Numbered from the stretch's first letter, positions 1 through 8,640 are shown. The stretch: DNA of 17,500 bases from Trachelipus rathkii (GCA_015478945.1 JABUQX010061785.1:1-17500); one strand, 5' to 3'. Notes: a model not told the origin generated them from the letters alone. A program made the numbers and translations.

Positions 1-334
1 GAGAGAGGGAGAAGAGGCAGAGCAGAGAGAGAGAGAGAGAGAGAGACGAGAGGACGAGGGAGAGAAGAGAGAAGAGGAGAGAGAGAGGAGAGGAGACGAG
101 AATGAGAAGAGAGAAGATGAGAGAGAGTGAGAGAGAGTGAGACGGAGCGAGGAGACGACGACGAGAACGAAGAGAGAGAGAAGAGAGAAGAGAGAGAAGA
201 GAGAGAGAGGGAGAGAGAGAGAGAGAGCACGAGAAGAGAGAAGAGAGAGGAGAGCCAGAGAGACGACAGAAGAAGACGAGAGATGAGAGAGAGATGAGAG
301 AGAAGAGATGAGAGAGAGAGAGAGAGAGAGACGA

Positions 335-368
<34 letters not shown>

Positions 369-376
369 GAGACAGC

Positions 377-407
<31 letters not shown>

Positions 408-549
408 TGAGAGAAGAATGAGAGAAGGAGAGAAGGAGAGAGGAGAGGAGAGAGAGAAAGAGAGAGAGAGAGCGATAGAGAGAGAGAGAGAGACGCCGAA
501 GACGAGAAGACGAAGAGAGAAGAGAGATGAGACAGGAGAGAGAGAGCGA

Positions 550-599
<50 letters not shown>

Positions 600-673
600 C
601 AGAGAGAGAGAGAGAGAGCAGAGAGAGAGAGAAGAGAAGAGAGAGAGACGAGAGGAGAGAGAGAGAGAGAGAG

Positions 674-712
<39 letters not shown>

Positions 713-848
713 ACAGACGAGAGAGGAGAGAGAGAGAGAAGGAAGAGAGAGAGAAGGAGAGAGGAGAGAGAGAGAAAGAGAGAGAGAAGAAGAGAGAAGA
801 GAGAGAGAGACGAGAGGAGAGGAGAGGAGAGAGAGAGGAGGAAGAGAG

Positions 849-882
<34 letters not shown>

Positions 883-896
883 AGAGCATGAGAGAG

Positions 897-932
<36 letters not shown>

Positions 933-934
933 GA

Positions 935-969
<35 letters not shown>

Positions 970-971
970 AT

Positions 972-1014
<43 letters not shown>

Positions 1015-1122
1015 AGAGTAGAGAGCAGAGAGAGAGAGAAGAGAGAGACGAGAGAAGAGAGAGGAGAGGAGGAGAGAGAGAGATGAGAGAGAGAAATGAG
1101 AAGAGAGAGAGAGTTCAGAAGA

Positions 1123-1153
<31 letters not shown>

Positions 1154-1250
1154 CGATGAGAGAGATGAGAGAGAGAGAGGAGGAGAGAGAGAGAAAGAGA
1201 GAGAGACGATGAGAGAGAGAGAGAAGAGAGCAGAGGAGGAGAGCGAGCAG
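1..1250. repeat. (GA)n purine-rich microsatellite array
   Basis: About 1.25 kb made almost entirely of G and A on the plus strand. GA dinucleotide runs are interrupted by GAGA-derived variants (AGAAG, GAGGA, GACGAG). Long open frames here encode only Arg-Glu repeats and have no codon-level signal, so they are products of the repeat and not genes. The array starts at or before the window edge and ends sharply near 1250, where decayed copia sequence begins soon after. Long polypurine tracts of this type can form triplex or H-DNA structures; that is general knowledge and not shown here. Confidence 0.97.
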
Positions 1251-1282
1251 AAAAGAAATTTTCTAAAATAGTTTTTTCAATT

Positions 1283-1345
1283 AATCGTCATCGTCATCGC
1301 AAAAATTTGCTCTAATCGTCATCGTCATCAGCAAAAATTTCATAA
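1283..1345. repeat. 31-bp tandem duplication with GATGAC cores
   Basis: Two adjacent copies of a unit containing AATCGTCATCGTCATC followed by GCAAAAATTT begin at 1283 and 1314. The second copy has one extra A before GCAAAAATTT. The duplication lies between the GA array and recognisable copia RNase H sequence. It may be a decayed part of that element, because the minus strand would read Asp-rich triplets, but this cannot be established. Confidence 0.75.
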
Positions 1346-1881
1346 TCGACCATCCACTAATCTGAACACTCTTTTAACTTTTGTAACATCTTCTTATTGA
1401 TGGATTTTCTACACTTCTGCAGATAAATTAACAGCAAAATGGCAATATCTGCGTCTTGTTTGCTGTTGCTAGCATATAGAAGAGCTTCCTCATTGCTGAT
1501 CTGTAAGGGGAAAACTCTCCCTGCTTCAATGTCATGTGTAAACATTATCTTAAAATAGGGTTGACACTGCATTGCAATTATTCCATGCCAAATTCTTTTA
1601 GTATTTCTTTTAGTATAGCATGACTGACTAATTTTCTTTGAACCATCATTTCTTGATTCAATTTCAATTCCTAAAAAAATATGTTGCAGGTTTATATGTT
1701 ATTTTGAATTCCTTTTTTAATTCTTCTAAAAATTTCTGCAATTCTGCTTGACTTGTTGATGCAACTAATCCATCATCAACATATAATGCAAGTATGATTT
1801 TGTGTCCATTCTCATTTCTTATGTAAAGACAAGGGTCACCTATACTTTTACCTAAGTTCAGTTTAGTGAATACCGTATTCT
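1346..1881 (-). pseudogene. copia reverse transcriptase C-terminal half and RNase H start
   Basis: The minus strand carries the copia RT catalytic box YVDD (1783-1772) within ILALYVDDGLVAS, then the usual lysine-rich segment (ELKKEFKI). After a frameshift near 1680 it continues as YFLGIEIESRNDG and ISQSCYTK, then in another frame VSTPI and PYRSAMRKLFYMLATA, the connection that precedes RNase H in copia. The VENPS motif and VKRVFRLV follow before the frame decays near 1346. The longest single frame at 1572-1357 is out of register with this and is not the real reading. At least three frameshifts and several stops are present. Confidence 0.9.
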
Positions 1882-1885
1882 TTAA

Positions 1886-2012
1886 CCCTTTCACTGCGTC
1901 TGCTGAGTCACCCTTTCACGCGTCAGCTGAGTCAGCGTGTGTTCCGCTCATAACGGTAGAAATACGCACATATTTATTTATCTTCGCTGTGTCAGTGCTG
2001 GGTCAGCGTGTG
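1886..2012 (+). repeat. Duplicated piggyBac-like terminus and subterminal repeats
   Basis: The first 25 bases of the element (1886-1910) are followed directly by a second, slightly diverged copy at 1911-1934, both beginning CCCTTTCAC and ending GCTGAGTCA. A shorter motif, GTCAGCGTGTG, occurs at about 1931 and again near 2002 within a related CGCTGTGTCAGTGCTG segment. Repeated subterminal motifs are typical transposase-binding sites in DNA transposons. The tandem terminus is unusual and could reflect slippage or a re-insertion at the end. Confidence 0.7.
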
Positions 2013-2030
2013 TATTTATTTTGCTTCTTT

Positions 2031-2048
2031 GTATATATATATATACGG

Positions 2049-2114
<66 letters not shown>

Positions 2115-2272
2115 ATATATCATAATATATATATATATTATAAGTAATATATAATATTACTATATATGTATATATACTTAATATATATACATATTAATAT
2201 ATACTATAATATATATTATATTATATATATAATATATATATATATATATAAAGTAATTTATTTTTATATACG

Positions 2273-2311
<39 letters not shown>

Positions 2312-2312
2312 A

Positions 2313-2380
<68 letters not shown>

Positions 2381-2394
2381 AATATATATATACG

Positions 2395-2449
<55 letters not shown>

Positions 2450-2482
2450 TATTTATAATAATATTATATATAATATATATAT

Positions 2483-2531
<49 letters not shown>

Positions 2532-2608
2532 TATATATATATATATACCGTTATATAGTATATTATATATATATATATATATAATATATATAGATATAAA
2601 TATATAAT

Positions 2609-2651
<43 letters not shown>

Positions 2652-2670
2652 CTGTATAATAATATAAAAA
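2031..2670. repeat. (AT)n microsatellite block
   Basis: About 640 bp of almost pure AT dinucleotides with single-base phase breaks (TATT, AATAT, ACG, CCG). Tyr-Ile repeat frames here are artefacts of the repeat. The block lies inside the piggyBac-like element. Confidence 0.97.
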
Positions 2671-2714
2671 AATAAATATGCTTCCGATAAATTTACAAAT
2701 ATTTTCCTATTCCT

Positions 2715-2732
2715 TATATAGTATACTATATA

Positions 2733-2817
<85 letters not shown>
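2715..2817. repeat. (AT)n microsatellite
   Basis: About 100 bp of AT dinucleotides, nearly perfect. It is followed by a GC-richer segment of the piggyBac-like element. Confidence 0.97.
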
Positions 2818-3329
2818 CAGGGCGCGGCTGCGTGGCTCTGTTGCAGGTTGCGCAAAACCACCATTTTATACAACTTGCAGTTAGTGGGCAACTATTTATT
2901 ATTTTTTATTTCTTTAATTGTATTTACTAATATTTAAATATTAAAGAAATTAGAATTGCCATCTTATTATAAATAACACTACCAATGATTATTAATTTAA
3001 TGAAAAAAAAACGTCATCAAATTTAAGTTAGTTCAAATGTCAAACCAACATGATTGTTGCCGACACTTTACAAAACACATGCCTATACATTTTTGAGGAG
3101 AAAATGTGTGTGAAAATATGACCGCGTGGACGCTTTATACCTACAACTTGCGGTTGCATATAAAGAACAACCGCTTTGTTTTCAATACTGAAATTTCAAA
3201 TTTGTGAATACGAAACAATTCGGAAAATTGGCTCTCATGTTCCAAAATTTAACGTCTCGGCGAACGAACGAATATGTATGTTGTTTGCGGTTTGTCAGAT
3301 CTCTTGCTTTTATTAGTATTAAAAACCCC
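2818..3329. other. Unique interior segment of the piggyBac-like element, with a hairpin
   Basis: No coding region was recognised in these 500 bases. They contain a near-repeat TACAACTTGC(A/G)GTT at about 2868 and 3142. A perfect 7-bp inverted repeat, GCGGTTG and CAACCGC, forms a hairpin with an 11-base loop at 3150-3174. The segment ends at a CT microsatellite. Confidence 0.6.
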
Positions 3330-3391
3330 TCTCTCTCTCTCTTCCTCCTCTCTCTCTCTCTCCTCATCTCTCTCTCTCTCTCTCTCCATAT

Positions 3392-3437
<46 letters not shown>

Positions 3438-3443
3438 TATATA

Positions 3444-3515
<72 letters not shown>
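3330..3515. repeat. Compound (CT)n-(AT)n microsatellite
   Basis: A CT tract (about 3330-3387) passes directly into an AT tract (3388-3515). Compound tracts like this commonly arise by slippage at adjacent seeds. Confidence 0.95.
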
Positions 3516-3531
3516 GAGTAATATATATATT

Positions 3532-3614
3532 TATCTATCTATCTATCTATCTATCTAGCTTCTATCTATCTATCTATCTATCTATCTAATCTATCTATCT
3601 ATCTATCTATCTAT
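3532..3614 (+). repeat. (ATCT)n tetranucleotide microsatellite
   Basis: About 20 units of ATCT, with interruptions at AGCTTCT and AATCT. It is flanked by AT repeats on both sides. Confidence 0.96.
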
Positions 3615-3672
3615 AAAATATATATTATATATATAATATAGATATATATACTAATATATATATACTATATAA

Positions 3673-3710
<38 letters not shown>

Positions 3711-3720
3711 ATATATAATA
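3615..3720. repeat. (AT)n microsatellite
   Basis: AT-rich repeat with phase breaks following the ATCT array. It ends at the unique sequence that begins TGCGTTCATG. Confidence 0.93.
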
Positions 3721-4130
3721 TGCGTTCATGTCGTTATCCGCCTCCAGGTAAGTTGAAGGCAATTTTTTTTTTTAAATCTACTTAATCGAATAAAGTATTG
3801 AAAGCTCTATGTACCTTAATGCTCAACAATTGATACTTTTATTTCATTTATTTTTTTTAAACAAATTTAGAGTGAAATAAATAAATATACAAATAAATTA
3901 CATTATATATAAGTTAAGTAAAGGTTATCTTAGAGTTTAATTAGTTTAAATAGATTTTAACTATACATAAGCAAAGGTTAGCCTATGAGTTTAATTAGTT
4001 TACAAAGATTTGAAATTTTTTTTTTTTTTAAATATTTTTAGAGGTGTGAAGCTGCTTTAATAAAAAAGTTTCAATTTGACTTTAGCATTTTCACTTCAAT
4101 TTATGAAATGTGTTCGAATTCATACAATCG
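3721..4130. other. Unique AT-rich segment with a 53-bp tandem duplication
   Basis: No coding region was recognised. Two diverged copies of an AAG(T/C)AAAGGTTA unit that continue into GAGTTTAATTAGTTTA begin at 3916 and 3969, a 53-bp period. A perfect splice-donor-like CAGGTAAGT lies at 3745-3753 but has no open frame upstream to support an exon. A poly(T) run occurs at about 4017-4029. Confidence 0.6.
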
Positions 4131-4330
4131 ATGTATATATAATATATGGAGGTGGAAGCGGGATAATCGACATGATATATATATATATATAATATATATA
4201 TAACTATATTTATATACTATATATATAATATATATATATATTATATAATAATATATATATATATATTAATTGTGTGTGTGAAATGTCAGATGCAACCACC
4301 TATAAATTGTACGACGTATATATATATGAA

Positions 4331-4380
<50 letters not shown>

Positions 4381-4480
4381 TATATATATATTATAATACT
4401 ATATATTATATATATAATATATATATATATATATAATTATATATATATATAAATAATATATAGTATATATATATATTTAA
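4131..4480. repeat. (AT)n microsatellite cluster
   Basis: AT blocks at about 4131-4149, 4174-4267 and 4316-4480 are separated by short unique pieces, including a small GTGTGTGTG tract near 4270. They lie inside the piggyBac-like element. Confidence 0.93.
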
Positions 4481-4988
4481 AGAAGAGAGGACAGGATGAA
4501 AAATCATTTCTCGGAGAGGAAGTAAGAAAGTAAAATAAAATGAAGGGAAAGAAAAATTTTGTACAACATGGTGGCGTAAGGGGCAGGAAAGAAAAAGGAA
4601 CAGATTGAGGGGGCTCCCAAGTATAGAAGAAAGTCATTGGGATGGGGGATAAGGGGGATACAATGATAAAAAATCAACCCAGCATCTAGAATAATAAGCC
4701 TAATTTTCAATAAAACCAAGCTTTGAAACATCTGCATGCTGATAGCGTTTGGTTCATACTAACCACATTCGAAGGCGGGGCCAGGATTTATATGCTCAAA
4801 CAGGTCTTAAAATTGCCAAAGGTCACAAGATAAATGTAGTATAATGTAAATTTAGAAAGGAAACCAAAGAGTTCATAGCTGAACTTCATATAGAACGAAT
4901 ACGATTTATGACGACACGTAGTCGGCATCAGTCATACTAAAGACAATTACTCGTGCCGACAACGCTAACAACCTCAGCAGCGAAAGGG
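4481..4988. other. Right arm of the piggyBac-like element
   Basis: Unique sequence leading to the right terminus. No transposase-like coding sequence was seen; the open frames on the minus strand (4437-4737) have no recognisable domain and partly overlap AT repeat. Near the end, GTCGGCA (4921-4927) and TGCCGAC (4954-4960) form a perfect 7-bp subterminal inverted repeat, a position where DNA transposons often carry binding or folding signals. Confidence 0.6.
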
Positions 4989-4992
4989 TTAA

Positions 4993-5330
4993 GCCCATAC
5001 AAACTGCATTTTAATTTGCATACTTTGTCTGTCCCATCTTCAAAACCTTTGGGTTGTTTCATATATATTTCTTCTGGATAAATTTCCATAAAGGAATGCT
5101 GTTGAAACATCAAATTGTATTATGGACATATTTTCTTTAGTTGCTACACTTATTAAAGTCCTTACAGTACTTTTATTTGTTACTGGACTGAATGTTTGCT
5201 CATAGTCAATTCCCTTATGTTGACTATACCCTTTTGCAACTAATCTTGCTTTATTTGTCAACTGTACATATGGATTCATTTTAATTTTTATTAAATCCAT
5301 TTCTTTTCAAATTGGTTTTTCTTCCTGCTG
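4993..5330 (-). pseudogene. copia reverse transcriptase N-terminal half
   Basis: On the minus strand the frame contains KARLVAKGYSQ, then DYEQTFSPV, TVRTLISVA and QFDVSTAFLYGNL. These are the conserved RT fingers and first palm motifs of Ty1/copia, including the catalytic Asp of QFDV. A one-base frameshift near 5077 shifts the continuation to EEIYMKQPKGFED and KVCKLKCSLYGL, which runs right up to the TTAA at 4992-4989. The RT therefore breaks at the conserved SLYGLK motif, where the piggyBac-like element inserted, and continues at 1881. Confidence 0.93.
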
Positions 5331-5680
5331 GCTATCAACTAGCTTCCCAGGTTTGATTTGCTTTCAAAATGAATTTCATTCATTTTTTCATTGAATAACC
5401 ATTTTTCTTTTAGCTTACCTGCATAAGCTTCTTTTATAATTTTCAGGTCTTACCATATCATCTAATAATAGATAAGTACTATAGTCATCAAACCTTGATG
5501 GCTTTTTTAATTACTGATCTGTCTCTTAATTGTTTTTTTTTTTTTGTTGGCTTTTTTTACTTTTTTTATTTTTTCCCTTATTTTTTTTCCTTTGTTTTCC
5601 TTTCTTATTTGCTGCAATCAGGGAAAAATTTTCATTTCTTGTATCAGATTCTATTTCTGCATCAGATTCTGCTTCTTGTA
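5331..5680 (-). pseudogene. copia integrase-RT spacer, decayed
   Basis: The minus strand shows remnants of the linker between integrase and RT. These include a DDMVRPENYK-like segment near 5440 and KPGKLVDSQQEEKPI near 5330, resembling the usual WxLVDxPxGKKPI motif that precedes RT in copia. The frame is broken by several stops. T-rich runs at 5530-5600 and a repeated GTATCAGATTCT motif (about 5640-5690, also 5655) give a low-complexity acidic or Ser-rich stretch on the minus strand. Confidence 0.7.
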
Positions 5681-6480
5681 TCAGATTCTATTTCTGTTAT
5701 GTGATGAGCTTAACCTAATTATAGATATACTGTCATCAGTTTCTGTATTTTCTCTATTTGATTCTTTCTTTTTATTTTCTTTTTCTGATTCTATCTCATC
5801 TGATATTGAAGTTGAAAGTTCTTCTGTTTCAAATACAGCATCTCTGCATCTAAACACAAAATCATTTGCTTGATCATATATTATGTAGCTTTCATCTCCA
5901 TCATAACCAATTAACACACCTGATTTTGCTTTTGGGTCTAACTTTTTTCTTTTCTGATCTGGAATCCACCCACTGCATGCTGTTCTGATTACACGTAGAT
6001 GCTTGATTCTGGGCTTTCTATCATACCAGATTTCAAAAGGCGTTTTCCCATCAACAGTGGATTTTCCAGTTCTATTTATTATATATGCTGCTGTGTTAAT
6101 TAATTCTGCCCAACACTTCTGTGGAAATTTTACTTTTGAATATGAGTGATCTGGCTGCTTTAACTAGCGTTCTATTTTCTTTTTCCCCTCTATTTTGTTG
6201 TGGAGTATACGGAGCCGTTAACCTTTGTCTTACTCCATTATTATGTAAAAGCTTTTTAACTAACTTATTATTAAATTCTAAGCCATTATCACTTAAAAAT
6301 TCTCTGATTGGATGTCCTTGTACTTTTGCTTCTTCAAGTATATACTTGCTCCAATTTTTCTACAACTTCTGATTTTTCTTTAATAAAATATACAAATCTC
6401 ATTTTTGAGAAATCATCTTTGAAACGTACAAAATATTTATAACCTTAGTTTGATAATACTTGAAATGGTCCACAAACATC
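5681..6480 (-). pseudogene. copia integrase, core and C-terminal part
   Basis: Read on the minus strand: a conserved aromatic segment YKYFVRFKDDFS, then FLSDNGLEFNN (6300-6268, carrying the second catalytic Asp), APYTPQQNRGEKEN near 6205-6165 (with the catalytic Glu region) and LVKAARS. After a frameshift come FPQKCWAELINTAAYIINR and TPFEIWYDRKP. The C-terminal GYDGDESYIIYD and RDAVFETE segments (5917-5820) match the usual GYxxxxKxYR and RDVxFxE elements. The stop at about 6450 and the frameshift near 6140 make it inactive. Motif order and spacing are typical of the copia rve-type integrase. Confidence 0.92.
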
Positions 6481-7060
6481 TGAAAATAACAATTCTCCTT
6501 GCTTAGTACTATTTGGTCTTTTTCCAAAATTCTGATGATGCATTTTTCCATTTATACATCCTGTACAATTTCTGTTATCAAGGTGGGTTTCAATATTTAG
6601 TTCTCTTTTGATCAGATTTCTTATGTGTCTTCTATCCTAATGTCCCATTCTTTCATGATATAACTGTAATAGATCCTTTTCTTCAAGTGCATTTATTTCT
6701 GGTACATGGGAGATTTTAGCTTTCATTGCAACTTTGAATAGCCCATCTTTTGGTTAACAATAGCCATAAAATAGGAATTCTTTGTCTAAATAAATCTCAT
6801 ATAACTGCGTTCCAGATATAAATCTTACTGTTACTGGATGCTTATATCGAGCTAGCCAATTACTATGAAATAAATTCCTTAATATCAGGAAACATATCAA
6901 ACATACATTCAAAAATCAATGATATATTTTTCCATCTACAACTGATTCTACTTCAATTGTTCCATATCCTAACACATTTGCTTCCTGACCATTTGCTTGA
7001 TTTTACCTTGACTGAATGCTCGAATTCATTATAAATTTTAAAATAACTTTTCTCATTTGT
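6481..7060 (-). pseudogene. copia protease C-terminal part and GAG-pre-integrase zinc domain
   Basis: On the minus strand, YHERMGH followed later by HLDNRNCTGCINGK (about 6585-6543) forms the HHCC zinc domain that precedes copia integrase, and LLFSDVCGPF (first catalytic Asp) follows. An in-frame TAG lies at 6639-6637, just after the GH of the first motif. Upstream, TNEKSYFKIYNEF near 7060-7020 and, in another frame, VLGYGTIEVESVVDGK (about 6980-6920) match the stretch just after the protease active site. Several frameshifts are present. Confidence 0.85.
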
Positions 7061-7463
7061 TACCGTAAAGCGGGGTTACTTTGTCATGCGGGGCAACTGG
7101 CCATTTTTAACCCTTCTCAAATTTTTAGCTATATTTTTGTAAATACGTTTATTTTTCTGAAAATATGCTCTCTGACATATTATGTTCTTAATAACTATAT
7201 AAACTGTTTGGTACACTTTTTTTATAAAGTTATATTAACAATGTTCAGAGTTACAAACATTTTTCCAAAAAAATTTAGCAAAATCTGCATTTTTTCAACC
7301 TTTCCTTGTGTTTTTATGAATTTATCTCTTAAAGTTTAAATCACAGCTATTTTTTTATATCTACAAAACCATGCCTCAGAAAGAAGTCTCAGGAAAGAAT
7401 AATCAATGTTCAAATATTTTAAAATTTTGCAACATGTTAAAGTTATAACATTTGAAATGGGAG

Positions 7464-7516
7464 GGGTAACTTTGGCCACCCCCATTTTATGGTTATGGGG
7501 AAACTTTGGCAAGTTG
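7464..7516. repeat. Internal copies of the terminal motif
   Basis: GGGGTAACTTTGGCC is followed by CCCCCATTTTATGG and then TTATGGGGAAACTTTGGC. This looks like one right terminus joined to one left terminus, back to back, in the middle of the element. Such tandem internal termini suggest nested or compound insertion of the same family, or arrays of transposase-binding sites. Confidence 0.6.
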
Positions 7517-7737
7517 TGAGGTCGCTCTAAATGCTCTTAAATTAAATATTATTGGGGTTTTATTTATTTAATATAATAATATGTTTATATTTATATATTT
7601 TTTTCTTTAATTTTTTTTTTTTTTTTTTCATTTTTTATTCATTTTTTCAATTTTAATTTTTTGTATTTTTATTTTCCCCAAAATTTAAATAACATAAAAG
7701 ATTAAAAGATAAAATTAAAATTTAAAGCTGTATTTAA

Positions 7738-7926
7738 AATGGTCAGGCACTAAATGCTGAGGACAAGTCTGTGATTTCGCCATCCGATATCACTGAAATT
7801 GTAAATAACAATCCCCATTACATAAATCCAAGAGGGCAGTATGTGTTTTCAGACCCCCTAAAAGCGTGTTCTGGCCTAATGCTAGTTAAGTTTTTAAACC
7901 TTTTGTTCCAAAAACAGTTATTTTAA
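7738..7926 (+). pseudogene. Short unassigned coding-like segment inside the TA-flanked element
   Basis: An open frame of 62 codons lies between in-frame stops at 7735-7737 and 7924-7926. It has no ATG start in an obvious context. Residues are of ordinary composition (for example SPSDITEIVNNNPHYINP and RGQYVFSDP) in a region otherwise rich in T and A homopolymers. Family not recognised. It may be the remnant of a transposase exon or a captured host exon; a GTTAAGT that could act as a splice donor follows at about 7884. The reading is tentative. Confidence 0.3.
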
Positions 7927-8084
7927 TTTTTGATTTTATAAAGCAAATACTGTGCAATTAATTTTAAGAAAATACCCCAAAAACAACCTGCATTTTTGAA
8001 AATACAATTAAAAAAATATTATTACTACAATAAAACTAAGGCAATATAAGGAATATTAGTACTGCTATACAACTTTTGCATATA

Positions 8085-8123
8085 ATGGGGTAACTTTGGC
8101 ATGGGGCGGCCAAGTTACCCCAT
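8085..8123. repeat. Palindrome built from the terminal motif
   Basis: ATGGGGTAACTTTGGC (8085-8100) is followed after a short loop by GGCCAAGTTACCCCAT (8108-8123), nearly perfect inverted copies. It could form a stable hairpin. The motif is the same one found at the element's termini, so this is probably a subterminal binding-site cluster or a collapsed second copy. Confidence 0.75.
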
Positions 8124-8333
8124 TAGCTGGCCCGCGTAACTCTGGCCACCCCCCTTCCTCTGACCTCCTGCACAGCACCTACAAGATGCAAGGCGCCTCA
8201 AATTGTTGCCGTGAGTACTCCCTAGTATTAGATAATTAATTTGTATATATTAACTTCTTTAAAAGATATTTTTGGAATGTTTGGCAAGCATAAACATGTG
8301 GCCAACTGGCCAAAGTAACCCCATTTTACGGTA

Positions 8334-8640
8334 TATATATGTTTTGTAGCACCATTATCAAAATACCAATTTTCTCTATCATTTCTTCAGAAATAAACAA
8401 ACTTGTTCATCTAACTGCTAAACATAAAAGCGTTAACTCTAGTTTTAGCTTTGATAGTTTTTCTTTATTTTCAAATTTACATTTCTTTCTGGCTTTATTT
8501 TTCTTTCTCTCTACATCTGCAATCCATTTTTCTCGCAAATTTTTAACCCAGTGACCTTGTTAAATAACACTAATTAGCCCAAGGTAAATTTCTTCATTTA
8601 TCTGCGTTACTTATTTTTAATCTGCGTTTCCTTTTATATG
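8334..8640 (-). pseudogene. copia zinc knuckle and protease N-terminal part
   Basis: On the minus strand QGHWVKNLREKW (about 8560-8525) corresponds to the second half of the gag zinc knuckle. Its expected final Cys is Leu, and the first Cys pair is not readable. Further on, NWYFDNGATKH carries the aspartic protease active site as Asp-Asn-Gly-Ala (8359-8348), where the copia family usually has Asp-Ser-Gly-Ala. The sequence is then cut at the TA flank of the inserted element at 8333. Stops between the knuckle and protease show decay. Confidence 0.85.

Larger units (their letters stand above)
1882..4992. mobile_element. Non-autonomous piggyBac-like element with TTAA target duplication
   Basis: The left boundary is TTAA (1882-1885) followed by CCCTTTCACTGC. 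The right boundary, read on the minus strand, is TTAA (4992-4989) followed by CCCTTTCGCTGC, giving 11 of 12 identical terminal bases plus a shared TGCTGAG a little further in. TTAA duplication and a terminus beginning CCCTTT are the hallmarks of the piggyBac superfamily. The insertion splits one copia RT: matching domains lie on either side, RT fingers at 4993 onward and RT palm at 1881 downward. The interior (3103 bp) is mostly AT, CT and ATCT microsatellite with about 1.6 kb of other sequence and no transposase-like frame, so it must have been mobilised in trans. Confidence 0.85.
7061..8333. mobile_element. Non-autonomous DNA transposon with about 23-bp TIRs and TA flanks
   Basis: The left end (TA 7061-7062) reads TACCGTAAAGCGGGGTTACT, then TTG. 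The right end read on the minus strand (8333 downward) reads TACCGTAAAATGGGGTTACT, then TTG: 21 of 23 match. A TA dinucleotide flanks each end, as expected of Tc1/mariner-like elements, although other TA-targeting groups are possible and the family is unresolved. The element splits the copia protease between its DNGA active site (8359-8348) and the TNEKSYF segment (7060 downward), which shows it is an insertion. A GGGGTAACTTTGGC-type motif recurs inside (7464, 7496, 8087, 8105-8123). About 1.27 kb, with no intact transposase. Confidence 0.82.

Noticed and set aside
418..1271. Long open frames encoding Arg/Glu-rich proteins
   Set aside because: They are direct translations of the GA dinucleotide array; all frames without stops look alike and there is no codon-level signal.
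1357..1572. 71-codon minus-strand frame as a separate gene
   Set aside because: It is an out-of-register reading over the copia RT to RNase H connection, whose real motifs (VSTP, PYRSA, ENPS) lie in the other minus frames.
1866..2884. Tyr/Ile-repeat open frames
   Set aside because: Products of AT microsatellites; similar frames at 3182-3448, 11331-11513 and 14662-15081 are rejected for the same reason.
3745..3753. Perfect splice donor CAGGTAAGT
   Set aside because: No open coding sequence upstream and the site lies inside a transposon; likely chance.
4437..4737. Two minus-strand frames of 66 and 77 codons
   Set aside because: Hydrophobic and aromatic bias from A/G-rich plus strand, overlap with AT repeat and no recognisable transposase motif.
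5495..5873. Phe/Leu-rich plus-strand frames resembling membrane proteins
   Set aside because: They are antisense to the copia integrase-RT linker and follow T-rich runs.
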